Notes under the pieces: generated by a model | What the model saw: the letters and a program-made list of their open reading frames with translations, nothing else | Told to the model about the DNA's origin: nothing | Database searches by the model: none | Origin: Methylococcales bacterium | Lineage (GTDB): Bacteria; Pseudomonadota; Gammaproteobacteria; Methylococcales; Methylomonadaceae | Length of the DNA stretch: 54,104 bases | Assembly: GCA_030693155.1 (NCBI GenBank) | Contig: JAUYBJ010000216.1 | Span: forward strand, 1-54,104 | Direction: 5' to 3' | Part shown: positions 35,119 to 43,898 of the stretch, piece by piece | Position numbering within the stretch: position 1 is the stretch's first letter | Layout of the letters: each line of letters begins with the position of its first letter | Made by a program: the position numbers and the translations under genes

Positions 35119-37257
35119 TTATTTACCCTTCGCCAATTCAGTCACCGCAATATAATTAGTCTTGCCTGTCGCCATCACCGGAATTTCATCGACAATGATA
35201 ATTTTCTTGGGCAATAAAATGCTCGCTACGCCTTGTGAAGCGTCGGCTAATTGTTGTACGGTTGCCTGTTTTTGGGTGGTGAGCAGAATAACCTGTTCGC
35301 CTTTTTTGGCATCGGGCAAACTGATAACGGCGTGGTGTGCGCTAGGCCACGCGTTGGTCGCCAAGGTTTCTACAGCGGTTAAAGACACCATTTCACCCGC
35401 CACTTTCGCAAAGCGTTTGCTACGTCCGCGTATATTGATAAAGCCTTCTTCATCAACGTGAACGATGTCGCCGGTGTCATACCAGCCGTCACCATAAATA
35501 GATTTGGGCGGCACTAATACCGCAGGATTATCCGCCAGAAAATAACCCAGCATGATGTTCGGGCCTTTAACGTGCAAGCGTCCTGCATCTTCAATACCGT
35601 CAATCGGCTCCAGTTGGTATTCCATTGCGGGCATAAAACGCCCTACGGTTCCCGCTTTGTAATACATCGGCGTGTTTACTGAGGTAATCGGCGTGGTTTC
35701 GGTTGCACCATAACCTTCCAATATGCGGATACCGAATTTTTCCGCCCACACTTGGCGCGTGGTTTCCTGTAATTTTTCCGCACCAGCAACCACATAACGC
35801 ATATTAAAAAAGTCATAAGCGTGGGCTTTTTTCGCATACGCGGCTAAAAAGGTATTTGTGCCGAACATAATGGTGGCGTGTAATTCATACGCCATTTCAG
35901 GAATAATCGCGTAATGCAGCGGTGTGGGATAAAAGAATACTTTCATGCCCGACAGAATCGGCAACATCGTACCGACAGTAAAACCAAAGGAATGAAACAT
36001 CGGCAAAAAGTTCAGCACCACATCCTGAGCGTTAAAACTGATACTGGCTTCCAGTTGCTTAAGATTCGCCAATACGTTGGAATAAGATAACACCACGCCT
36101 TTGGGTACGCCCTCGGAACCTGAAGTGAATAAAATTACCGCAGGACTGTCAGGATTATGGTGTCGGTCTGAATACCAATAATCAGCGGTTTTCCCTTGCA
36201 ACCACGCGGTTAATTTATCGCCCTTAGTGATATGTGCCGCTAAATCTTCCAGATACACCAGCTTGACCTGCTGGGCTAAATGGTCGGCTTCATCGGTCAA
36301 ATGTCCCAGCTCGATAAAATAGCGCGAGGTTAAAACAATTTTCACTTTTGCGGTTTGGCAGGCAGAAAACATCCCCGCAGAACCGGTAGAATAATTCAGC
36401 ATCGCAGGTACGCGACCATGCAGTTGCAAGCCCAGAATCACGCACAGGGTTTTAGTTGAATTAGGCAGAAACACGCCGACCGCTTCGCCTGAGTCAGTAA
36501 TGTGTTTGAGCGCGTTACCGATTGCCAACGTGCGGGTAATGAGGTCGTTATAATTTAACGGTTTACGCTCTAAATCTTCGGCAATAATATGCTTGCCGCC
36601 GTGAATGGTGCGTGACTCCAGCAAGCTGCTAAAAATACTTTGCCGATAATTGCTGGTCGCCAGCATCATTTCCGTCATCAGATTGGCAAGAATACGCCCG
36701 CTGTAATGACGGCGGGCTTTGCCTTTTAATTCTTCAGGCACAATCAGGCGCGTGGGCGGCAAAATTTTAATGGTAATTTTGGGGAATAAGCGTAAGCGCA
36801 CAATTTTGTGCAAACGGGAAAAATGCGTATATTGCCCACCGTCGATACGCACAGGCAAAATCGCCGCTTCGGCTTTATCTGCCACCATGCCCGTGCCGTC
36901 ATAAATTTTCATCAGCATACCCGTCACAGTAATACGCCCTTCGGGAAAAATCACGGTTTTGGTATCGTTTTGCATATGGTGAATTAAATCTTTCAGCGAC
37001 AGCGGATGCGTAGGATTCATCGGAAACACCCGCGATAATTTTAAAAATGGCTTTAACCACCATTGTTCAGCAATATGGGTATTAATCGCGAAGGTAATAT
37101 CATCGGGTAAAAATACCCCTAGCAATAAAGGATCAAGAAACGAGGTATGATTAGCGACAATCAGCACCCGCTTGCCCGCCTGTTCATAATGCTCTAAGCC
37201 TGTCACCTCGACTCGATAAATCAACGTTAATAATATCTGTAAAAATTTTTTCAGCAT
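35119..37257 (-). CDS. aas: bifunctional acyl-ACP synthetase / lysophospholipid acyltransferase
   Basis: A 712-residue fusion. The N-terminal PlsC-type acyltransferase (residues 1-200) has NHTSFLDPLLLG (HX4D) and FPEGRITVTG. The C-terminal AMP-forming acyl synthetase (residues 220-712) has ILFTSGSEGVPKGVVLSYSN, GYGATETTP, YDTGDIVHVDEEGFINIRGR and the catalytic Lys near PVMATGKTNYI. The length is close to Escherichia coli Aas (about 719), which re-acylates lysophosphatidylethanolamine. The central permease domain seen in some fusions is absent. It has no close partner genes. Confidence 0.9.
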   Translation of the reverse strand: MLKKFLQILLTLIYRVEVTGLEHYEQAGKRVLIVANHTSFLDPLLLGVFLPDDITFAINTHIAEQWWLKPFLKLSRVFPMNPTHPLSLKDLIHHMQNDTKTVIFPEGRITVTGMLMKIYDGTGMVADKAEAAILPVRIDGGQYTHFSRLHKIVRLRLFPKITIKILPPTRLIVPEELKGKARRHYSGRILANLMTEMMLATSNYRQSIFSSLLESRTIHGGKHIIAEDLERKPLNYNDLITRTLAIGNALKHITDSGEAVGVFLPNSTKTLCVILGLQLHGRVPAMLNYSTGSAGMFSACQTAKVKIVLTSRYFIELGHLTDEADHLAQQVKLVYLEDLAAHITKGDKLTAWLQGKTADYWYSDRHHNPDSPAVILFTSGSEGVPKGVVLSYSNVLANLKQLEASISFNAQDVVLNFLPMFHSFGFTVGTMLPILSGMKVFFYPTPLHYAIIPEMAYELHATIMFGTNTFLAAYAKKAHAYDFFNMRYVVAGAEKLQETTRQVWAEKFGIRILEGYGATETTPITSVNTPMYYKAGTVGRFMPAMEYQLEPIDGIEDAGRLHVKGPNIMLGYFLADNPAVLVPPKSIYGDGWYDTGDIVHVDEEGFINIRGRSKRFAKVAGEMVSLTAVETLATNAWPSAHHAVISLPDAKKGEQVILLTTQKQATVQQLADASQGVASILLPKKIIIVDEIPVMATGKTNYIAVTELAKGK

Positions 37258-37356
37258 GGTAGATTTTTCCTCATAGTAAGCTGTGCGACAAAGAAGTTTC
37301 TAAGTGTAACGCGCTGGAGCTTTTATGGAAAACTACTGATTGTTGTTTTAATTTAA

Positions 37357-37448
37357 GTAGGGTGGGCATTGCCCACCAAACAGCGTGAATACAAACACAA
37401 TCAGGTTGTTGTATTCGCGTCAAAAATGGTGGGCGATACCCGCTCTAC
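37357..37448. repeat. 92-bp MITE-like element, copy 2 (inverted)
   Basis: Its reverse complement matches the element at 32108-32203 along the whole length: GTAG-type ends, GGGCATTGCCCACC hairpins and the core ACCTGATTGTGTTTGTATTC. It fills the gap between ubiH and aas. Confidence 0.85.
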
Positions 37449-37462
37449 GCACTGAAACAATT

Positions 37463-38653
37463 TTAGTCGGTTTGCTCAAGTCCCATTGCATAACGACTCA
37501 ACAGTGATTTTGCTTTGGGAAGATGATCCAGCAACGTTAAACCCACATTTCTGGCGGCGGCTAATGGCAACCAGTCATTGGAAAAAATGCGTATTACGTT
37601 GTTAGTGAAGTTAATCACGAGGTCGTGGTCTTTTTGTCTGGCTTTTGCGTAGTCGGTCAGGAAATCTTCTGCACCGATGTCGCTGCCCGCTTGGTGTTGG
37701 GCACTTATCATGGCTGCCAATTGCACTACATCGCGCAAGCCTAAATTAAAGCCTTGTCCTGCGACGGGGTGCAGTTGATGGACGGCGTTGCCGATAATCA
37801 CCGCGCGATTTGCCCGCATTTTTTCCGCGCATATTAATGACAAGGGAAACGAGCGACGGGGCGCGGTCAGGGTGAGTCTGCCCAGTTTATAGCCGAAACA
37901 GGCTTGCAGTTCGGCGAGAAAATCTGCTTCACTGCTTTGCATCAGGGCTTTTGCGTCGTCTGTGGTGCGCGTCCATACGACCGAGCATTGATTATTCGCG
38001 ATAGGCAATAATGCCAATGGGCCTGAGGCAGTGAAGCGTTCAAACGCAGTATTTTTGTGCAACAGGGTGGATTTTATGGTGGTGACTAAAGCGTTTTGTC
38101 CGTATTCGGTGATGTGTTGGGCGATATTTAATAATTGGCGAATGGAGGATTGTCCGCCGTCGGCACCGACTAATAATTTAGCGGTCAGCGTTTGCGTTTC
38201 TTCGCCTTGCTGAATGCTGACATGAATGACCTCTGCGTCTGATTCCAAGCCGACTACCCGCGCGGGGCAGATTTGCACGGTATCAGTGGCGGTGACGCTG
38301 TGTGCAACGTGAGTTTCTAAATCCCGCGCGGTAATCACATAACCCAGCGCGGCAACGTGTTCTTTATCGGCACTGAGTCGGGTTTTGCCAAAATGCCCTT
38401 TATCGGAAATATGGATATTTTTAATGGCGGTCGCGGCGGTGCTGATGCCTTGCCATACGTCCAACTCTTCCAGTTGCTGGACTGTACCTGCGGCTAATGC
38501 CAAGGCACGGTCGCCAGCGGGGGAGTTGGCGAGTTGTTCGGGGGTGTTGGCTTCAATAATGGCACAACGTAGCCCCGTGTCTTTTAATGCCAGTGCGAGG
38601 CAGTTACCCGCCAGTCCGCCACCGACAATGATTACATCATATTCGTGCTGCAT
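37463..38653 (-). CDS. ubiH: 2-octaprenyl-6-methoxyphenol hydroxylase
   Basis: UbiH is a FAD monooxygenase of ubiquinone synthesis. The 396-residue protein starts with the dinucleotide-binding YDVIIVGGGLAGNCLALAL. GDRALALAAGTVQQLEEL, the GADGGQSSIRQLLNI motif, and the FAD-ribityl site VIIGNAVHQLHPVAGQGFNLGLRD follow. The neighbouring pepP and ygfB match the conserved ygfB-pepP-ubiH-ubiI order, and the start overlaps pepP by 17 nt. UbiI, normally next, is absent. Assignment as UbiH rather than UbiF/UbiI rests on the context. Confidence 0.88.
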   Translation of the reverse strand: MQHEYDVIIVGGGLAGNCLALALKDTGLRCAIIEANTPEQLANSPAGDRALALAAGTVQQLEELDVWQGISTAATAIKNIHISDKGHFGKTRLSADKEHVAALGYVITARDLETHVAHSVTATDTVQICPARVVGLESDAEVIHVSIQQGEETQTLTAKLLVGADGGQSSIRQLLNIAQHITEYGQNALVTTIKSTLLHKNTAFERFTASGPLALLPIANNQCSVVWTRTTDDAKALMQSSEADFLAELQACFGYKLGRLTLTAPRRSFPLSLICAEKMRANRAVIIGNAVHQLHPVAGQGFNLGLRDVVQLAAMISAQHQAGSDIGAEDFLTDYAKARQKDHDLVINFTNNVIRIFSNDWLPLAAARNVGLTLLDHLPKAKSLLSRYAMGLEQTD

Positions 38654-39962
38654 GACTTGCCTGCATTAAGTGTTCAATATCGGCGATGCTTTTCGGTACA
38701 TCACAGGTTAAGACTTCATGACCGTCGGCGGTGACTAAAATATCGTCTTCGATGCGGATGCCGATGCCGCGCCATTGTTCATCCACGGTTTTGCAATCGG
38801 CAGGAATGTATAAACCCGGTTCGATGGTCAGTACCATGCCTTTTTCCAGTAATCGCCATTCCTGATTGATTTTATAGTCGCCGACATCGTGTACATCCAT
38901 GCCCAGCCAATGCCCGATACGGTGCATATAAAATTGTTTGTATTTTTCGTTTTTAATCAGCGTGGCGACTCTGCCTTTTAATAGCCCTAATTTAACCAGC
39001 CCTTTAGTAAGGACAGTTACCGAGGCTTCGTGCGCCAACTGCATGGATTGCTGAGGTTTGATTTCGTCAATTGAGGCGAGTTGAGCATCGAGTACCAGTT
39101 GATACAGTTGTTTTTGCGGTTCGCTGAAATGTCCTGATACGGGGTAGGTGCGGGTAATATCGGCGGCGTAGTGGTCACATTCCGCACCTGCATCGACCAG
39201 CAATAAATCACCGTTTTTTAATTTAGACGCATTGTCGGTGTAATGCAGGGTGCAGGCATTTTTACCTGCGGCAACGATGGACGGGTAGGCGACTGCGCGT
39301 AAGCCGTCTTGTAAAAAATGGTTGATAATTTCGGCTTCAATTTGGTATTCGTACATTCCCGCTTTGCATTTCTGCATGGCTTTAACGTGTGCCGCCGCTG
39401 AAACGCTGGCGGCGCGGCGCATGAGTTTCAGTTCTTCCGCGCTTTTAAATAAGCGCATTTCATGCAGGATATGTTCTAAGGAGACCAATTCACCGGGGGC
39501 AGTAATGCCAGTACGCGATTGGCGGCGAATGTGGCTTATCCATTCCAACAGTTTATGGTCGAGGTCTAAATCCCGACCCATCGGATAAAATACTTTGGAT
39601 TTATTTTCCAGCATTCCCGGCAGGATGTCGTTTAAATCATCAATGGGAAAGGAATCATCGGCTTCATAGTGCGTGGTCGCGCCTTCCAGTCCTGCGTGCG
39701 CGCCTTCCCACAGGGCTTTTTTCTCATCAAACTCACGGCAGAATAAAATATATTCGCCCTGTTCGCGCCCTGGAATGAAGACGGCTAACGAATCGGGTTC
39801 ATTAAACCCTGTCAGGTAATAAAAGTCACTGTCCTGACGGAACGGGTAATTGACATCACGGTTACGCGCGTGGGTGGTCGCACTGCTTATTAATGCCAGA
39901 TTGCCTTTGCCGATGCGCTGCATGAGTTGTTTGCGGCGTTTTTTAAATTCACTTTGTTTCAT
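38637..39962 (-). CDS. pepP: Xaa-Pro aminopeptidase
   Basis: PepP removes N-terminal residues preceding proline. The 441-residue protein has the aminopeptidase P N-domain (LALISSATTHARNRDVNYPF) and a pita-bread catalytic domain with all metal ligands: Asp in LLVDAGAECDHYAADITRTY (two Asp), His in MHRIGHWLGMDVHD, Glu in LTIEPGLYIP and Glu in IGIRIEDDILV. Its length matches the E. coli enzyme. Confidence 0.96.
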   Translation of the reverse strand: MKQSEFKKRRKQLMQRIGKGNLALISSATTHARNRDVNYPFRQDSDFYYLTGFNEPDSLAVFIPGREQGEYILFCREFDEKKALWEGAHAGLEGATTHYEADDSFPIDDLNDILPGMLENKSKVFYPMGRDLDLDHKLLEWISHIRRQSRTGITAPGELVSLEHILHEMRLFKSAEELKLMRRAASVSAAAHVKAMQKCKAGMYEYQIEAEIINHFLQDGLRAVAYPSIVAAGKNACTLHYTDNASKLKNGDLLLVDAGAECDHYAADITRTYPVSGHFSEPQKQLYQLVLDAQLASIDEIKPQQSMQLAHEASVTVLTKGLVKLGLLKGRVATLIKNEKYKQFYMHRIGHWLGMDVHDVGDYKINQEWRLLEKGMVLTIEPGLYIPADCKTVDEQWRGIGIRIEDDILVTADGHEVLTCDVPKSIADIEHLMQASHAARI

Positions 39963-39972
39963 GGTATTCAGC

Positions 39973-40485
39973 TTAATAATCAGAGGGCGTTAACTCATCG
40001 CGTAGCAGTAACACTGCACTGCGTAAATATTCCGTTAGTTCCATCAGCGCGACCTTATCTTCTTCATCGTCGTCAGTGTCGGTATCCAGTTTGGTAAATT
40101 CGGTAATGTCTTTGATAATTTCATTGGCTTCTTTTGAGAAATCGGGTTTAGACCATTGATTACCTATGCCGAATAAAAACCCCTGACACCAGCTGCGTAA
40201 TGCGTCAATCTGTTCATCGAAAGGGGCTTCATCATCGGGTAAAAACAGGTCAAAGGCAAATTCGTCACCTGCCAATAATTGCCGTGTCTCTTCAAATAAT
40301 CTGACCAGCGGTTGTTGCTGTTGGTCTGCTATTGCCGAACTGTCATGCAGTAATTCATTCAGCCAATAATGACTGTCGGTATTTTCATTGGCACAGAGTA
40401 AACCTGTTGCCAGACCATGCGCTTCTGCCGCACAAATATCCGCACGATTTTCTACAAGTATTGCGTTAATTACCGGGTAAGCCAT
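39973..40485 (-). CDS. ygfB: YgfB/UPF0149 family protein
   Basis: A 170-residue acidic cytoplasmic protein of the UPF0149 family. Typical parts are EAHGLATGLLC, LPDDEAPFDEQIDALRSWCQGFLFG and ALMELTEYLRSAVLLL. Function is not firmly established; its gene is conserved beside pepP. It starts the minus-strand cluster ygfB-pepP-ubiH and diverges from zapB; the 190 nt between them must hold both promoters. Confidence 0.92.
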   Translation of the reverse strand: MAYPVINAILVENRADICAAEAHGLATGLLCANENTDSHYWLNELLHDSSAIADQQQQPLVRLFEETRQLLAGDEFAFDLFLPDDEAPFDEQIDALRSWCQGFLFGIGNQWSKPDFSKEANEIIKDITEFTKLDTDTDDDEEDKVALMELTEYLRSAVLLLRDELTPSDY

Positions 40486-40678
40486 AATAATGTCACTATC
40501 GCTAAACTAAAAATAGTGCTTATGCTACCATTGATTTTTAATGAGGATAAAAATTGTTAAATTTGATTGTGTAACCCGTTAATATGTTTCATATTAAAAT
40601 GCGTTACTCGACATTATTCGGCACACTTTAATTAACACACTATTTAGTTGACACACCTACCGTAATTCAATCATCACC

Positions 40679-40900
40679 ATGACGCAAAAATACCCATCGT
40701 TAGAATTAAAAGACCTCGAAGATAAGCTGGACCAGCTTATCGCGCAGTACCAGTCAGTAAAAAATGAAAACAATTCCCTGAAAAGCAAGCAAGAAGTGCT
40801 GGTGATGGAAAAAGCCACCTTACTCGAAAAAACTACGCTCGCCAGAACCCGTGTTGAAGCAATGATTACTCGTCTAAAAGAAATGGAGCAAGGCTCATGA
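40679..40900 (+). CDS. zapB: ZapB-like coiled-coil protein (TIGR02449 type)
   Basis: A 73-residue protein that is almost entirely coiled coil (LEDKLDQLIAQYQSVKNENNSL and on to the C-terminus). Its position directly before zapA, overlapping it by 4 nt, and its size match the small ZapB-like proteins of this locus, which work with ZapA at the division ring. Sequence identity to enterobacterial ZapB is not evident, so the symbol is tentative. Confidence 0.75.
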   Translation: MTQKYPSLELKDLEDKLDQLIAQYQSVKNENNSLKSKQEVLVMEKATLLEKTTLARTRVEAMITRLKEMEQGS

Positions 40901-41199
40901 GTCAAAAACCCCAGCCCGTATCGCTCACTATTATGGGCAAAGAATACAAAATTATGTGTGAGCTTGATGAGCAGGACGATTTAATGCGTTCCGCACAACA
41001 GCTTGATGCACAAATGCGTAAAATGCGAGATGCGGGTAAAGTCAGCGGCTCTGACCGTATCGCGGTGATGGCGGCTCTCAATCTGGCGCATGAGTTACAG
41101 TTAATGAAAACCCAAAACGCGCAGCTCAGTCGCAATTTAAATGAATGTCTGGCACGGCTGAATCAAAAAATAGAAAACGTTTTAGAAAAAAAGTCCTAA
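40897..41199 (+). CDS. zapA: cell division protein ZapA
   Basis: ZapA promotes bundling of FtsZ filaments. The 100-residue protein has the N-terminal VSLTIMGKEYKIMCELDEQDDLM segment, split from the conserved AQQLDAQMRKMRD, then DRIAVMAALNLAHEL, and a C-terminal coiled coil. It is followed by the 6S RNA gene, as in many gammaproteobacteria. Confidence 0.94.
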   Translation: MSQKPQPVSLTIMGKEYKIMCELDEQDDLMRSAQQLDAQMRKMRDAGKVSGSDRIAVMAALNLAHELQLMKTQNAQLSRNLNECLARLNQKIENVLEKKS

Positions 41200-41214
41200 A
41201 CACGGTAAACTACA

Positions 41215-41397
41215 ATCGTATTTCCTGCCGCGTTCGATGGTGTGCTGGGTGTTTCCTGAACCTATATTGACCCCGGGAACGAATATTTGTTATGGCGTGT
41301 ATGCCCATTCATTTGGGAAACCCGATTAACGAAAAGCGTTCCCACTTGAACCTTCGGTTCAAGGACGAAAGTACATAACGGCGCAGGCGGGTCATAC
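41215..41397 (+). ncRNA. ssrS: 6S RNA
   Basis: Placed directly after zapA, the conserved site of ssrS. The 5' strand CCTGCCGCGTT (41224 onward) pairs with AACGGCGCAGG (41378 onward) with an internal mismatch, forming the closing stem. The 3' half has CTTGAACCTTCGGTTCAAGG, the same hairpin form as CTTGAACCAAGGGTTCAAGG in E. coli 6S RNA. The arms CCCCGGGAACG and CGTTCCC border a large central bubble resembling an open promoter. It binds sigma-70 RNA polymerase in stationary phase. The exact ends are estimated to within about 5-10 nt. Confidence 0.8.
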
Positions 41398-41405
41398 TTT
41401 TCTAT

Positions 41406-42050
41406 TCAGTCTTCATCGTGCATTTTGTGCAATGCTACCGCCTGAGCTTGCAGCTCACACATCGTTTGTTCCAGATTATTCATAAATAATTGCCGACCGC
41501 CTTTCCAATATAGCGACTCACCAATATACGCATCGACGAAAAACGGCACTAATAGCATCTCGCCTTTCGGCAAACACTTCCCCAACCCATAAAAGAACAC
41601 AGGAATCACCGGCACATCGGGGCGTTCGCTTAATAAATGCCCGATGCCATTTTTCATTCTTGCCATTACTTCTGGTTCGCCGCGTGTGCCTTCGGGAAAA
41701 ATAATCACAATCTCATTACGATCCAATGCCTCAATAATGGGGATAAATACATCATTGCCTTTGTCGCGCATTCGCCGTTCGATAGGAATGATGCTTGCAA
41801 TATGGATGGCAAACCAGCTGACAACTGGATTGCGCAGAAAGTGATCCGCTGCCGCGACAGGGTGTATTTTATGAATCAGCCGTAAGGGAAACAGTGACAT
41901 CAATGCCACCGTATCCAAATGGCTATTATGATTTGCTACGACTATTGCAGGCCCTGATAAAGGTAAATGTTTTTTACCACGGACATTGATGCCTAATACG
42001 ATCAATACCAGCGGTCTTACGATCAATAAATAAAACAAGGTGCGCAGCAT
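41406..42050 (-). CDS. PlsC-like 1-acylglycerol-3-phosphate acyltransferase
   Basis: A 214-residue membrane-associated acyltransferase with an N-terminal hydrophobic segment (LFYLLIVRPLVLIVLGI), the catalytic VVANHNSHLDTVALM (HX4D) and IIFPEGTRGEPEVM. It would convert lysophosphatidic acid to phosphatidic acid, the substrate of the adjacent cdsA-like enzyme. The set plsC/cdsA-like/CDP-alcohol transferase lies in one tight operon, resembling ynbC-B-A of E. coli by content. Confidence 0.88.
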   Translation of the reverse strand: MLRTLFYLLIVRPLVLIVLGINVRGKKHLPLSGPAIVVANHNSHLDTVALMSLFPLRLIHKIHPVAAADHFLRNPVVSWFAIHIASIIPIERRMRDKGNDVFIPIIEALDRNEIVIIFPEGTRGEPEVMARMKNGIGHLLSERPDVPVIPVFFYGLGKCLPKGEMLLVPFFVDAYIGESLYWKGGRQLFMNNLEQTMCELQAQAVALHKMHDED

Positions 42051-42059
42051 ACAGTTTGC

Positions 42060-43004
42060 CTAATAGTGTAAATAGTACACATAATGAAAAAACAACGGTG
42101 CGGTATAGGTCAAACTATCCAACCTATCCAAAATGCCGCCGTGACCCGGTAATAAACTTCCGCTATCTTTCACGCCAATATCACGCTTCAACGCCGAAAT
42201 CGTGACATCTCCGACAAAACCACCCAAGCCAATCAACACCCCAGCACCCAAGGCTTCATAACGCGCCAATGGGGTTAAAAACGGTGCAAGCACAACCGCC
42301 AACGCCGTCGTCGTCAACAGCCCGCCCAAAAAACCTGCCACGGTTTTATTAGGACTGACTTTCGGGGAAATTTTGCGTTTACCGAAACTTTTGCCCCACA
42401 GATACTGCGCAACATCATTAATCTCGGTCAGAAACACCAGATAAATCAACAAACCCATCGCACCGCCCGCTGGATTGACAGCAGCAGGTAACACCAGCAT
42501 AAACGCGGCATGACTCAACCCGAATACGGTAATCATCAAGCCCCAATGCAGCGTACCGATAGCGCGTAAAAAACCTTGCGTCTCCCCGATTAAAATCATG
42601 CGCATCGGCAACACCAAAAACATAAACACGGGAATAAAAATGATGAACATCCCATACCAGCCCATCCACACCCAGTAAAACTGTATCGGAATCGCTAAAT
42701 ATGCCCAGAACAACACCCGATGATCGGCGCGGCGCGTTGGCACCAATGATAAATATTCTTTAAACGCCAGAAAACTGACAAAGCCCAGTACCGTGACCGA
42801 TAGGGTGCGATTAAACAACACCGCCACCGCAAACACCGCGACAATCAGCCACCATGTTTTAATGCGCAAGCGTAATTCAGTATAGTCGCGTTCAGGCTTA
42901 GCGCGTACCAGCGCGATAGAAATCAGACTGGCAAGCGCAAGTAAACCGCCGATTGCCATAAATGCTATTTGCACGCTGACAGGTAAGGTAATTAAATTCA
43001 TCAT
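42060..43004 (-). CDS. phosphatidate cytidylyltransferase (CdsA/YnbB-like)
   Basis: A 314-residue membrane protein with about eight hydrophobic segments and the CdsA signature at its C-terminus: DVTISALKRDIGVKDSGSLL then PGHGGILDRLDSL. It makes CDP-diacylglycerol from phosphatidic acid and CTP. Its start overlaps the upstream CDP-alcohol transferase stop by 4 nt. It is likely an accessory, YnbB-type copy rather than the main cdsA, which is usually with uppS and dxr. Confidence 0.88.
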   Translation of the reverse strand: MMNLITLPVSVQIAFMAIGGLLALASLISIALVRAKPERDYTELRLRIKTWWLIVAVFAVAVLFNRTLSVTVLGFVSFLAFKEYLSLVPTRRADHRVLFWAYLAIPIQFYWVWMGWYGMFIIFIPVFMFLVLPMRMILIGETQGFLRAIGTLHWGLMITVFGLSHAAFMLVLPAAVNPAGGAMGLLIYLVFLTEINDVAQYLWGKSFGKRKISPKVSPNKTVAGFLGGLLTTTALAVVLAPFLTPLARYEALGAGVLIGLGGFVGDVTISALKRDIGVKDSGSLLPGHGGILDRLDSLTYTAPLFFHYVYYLHY

Positions 43005-43609
43005 GATACAAGCTCCGCCAAGGCATGACGCGCACGATTAACCACTGTCCACACCGTCAACACCAATACTACCGCAAATACGCCATTCAACCACTGTCCG
43101 ACACTCACCCCCGCACCCAACGCCAACGCAAGCGCACCGAACACAAAGGCACGGTCACTTTTCCCCATCGGGCCATCGTAACGCCGCGACGCGCCTATCT
43201 GGATGGCAATCACGCCCGTCATTTCGGTGATGATTGCCATAAGCACCACCAGCACCACCAACCACGACCACACGCCCACCAACAACGCGAACGGTAAATA
43301 TAACGCGACATCGGCAATCACATCGCACAACTCATTCAAAATCGCCCCCAACGCGCTTTTCATACCGTGTTCACGCGCCAACATACCATCAATGGCACTC
43401 AACGCCATGCGCACAAACACCACCACAGGAATCAGCAAAAATACCCACGGTTGCGTATAAAAAAACGCCAGTCCACCGCCAGTAATAAGCGATAACACCA
43501 ACGCGGCAATCGTCACCTGATTCGCCGTTACCCCGCGCCCAGCCAACCAGCGACACAGCGGGCGCAATAGATTTTGAAACGCGGGTTTAATACCGTAAAT
43601 ACTTGCCAT
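43001..43609 (-). CDS. CDP-alcohol phosphatidyltransferase (YnbA-like)
   Basis: Start chosen at MASIYGIKPAFQNLLRP (43609) because AAGGAG lies 8 nt upstream; longer starts lack this. The 202-residue membrane protein contains the family core MALSAIDGMLAREHG then LGAILNELCDVIAD. The usual DxxDGxxAR...GxxxDxxxD has Ser at the first Asp and Asn at the third. From memory, E. coli YnbA shows the same Asn (LGAILNE), so these are probably subfamily features. The partner alcohol is unknown; synthesis of a minor phospholipid is likely given its neighbours. Confidence 0.82.
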   Translation of the reverse strand: MASIYGIKPAFQNLLRPLCRWLAGRGVTANQVTIAALVLSLITGGGLAFFYTQPWVFLLIPVVVFVRMALSAIDGMLAREHGMKSALGAILNELCDVIADVALYLPFALLVGVWSWLVVLVVLMAIITEMTGVIAIQIGASRRYDGPMGKSDRAFVFGALALALGAGVSVGQWLNGVFAVVLVLTVWTVVNRARHALAELVS

Positions 43610-43668
43610 CTTGCTACTCCTTGGGTTTACGTTCATCTGAATAGGCCACACCCGTCAGATGATTATTA

Positions 43669-43898
43669 TTAACTGATGTTACGCACAAGAAACTATTGTC
43701 CACGAAAGACACGAAAAGCACGAAAAAGATTAAAAATAACGGGGTAACCGTTGGTAGTCAATCAACCCTGTACCTTTAAGGAGCTACCTATCATTCGGAG
43801 TCCAAGGCATGACTTGAACTCTGAATGACAGATTTTTATTTTTCGTGTCTTTCGTGTTTTTCGTGGACTAAGGCTTTTTCATGCGTAACATCAATTAA
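43669..43898. repeat. 230-bp element with inverted ends
   Basis: Outer repeats TTAAC-TGATGTTACGCA (43669-43685) and TGCGTAACATCAATTAA (43882-43898) are inverted copies. Inside, GTCCACGAAAGACACGAAAA (43698 on) is inverted at 43838-43867. The core has no gene. It overlaps the stop codon of the RNase T2 gene (43895-43897), so the repeat end provides the TAA. Confidence 0.75.

Noticed and set aside
43025-43297. His/Arg-rich plus-strand frame
   Set aside because: It is the antisense of the CDP-alcohol transferase gene; odd composition results from that.
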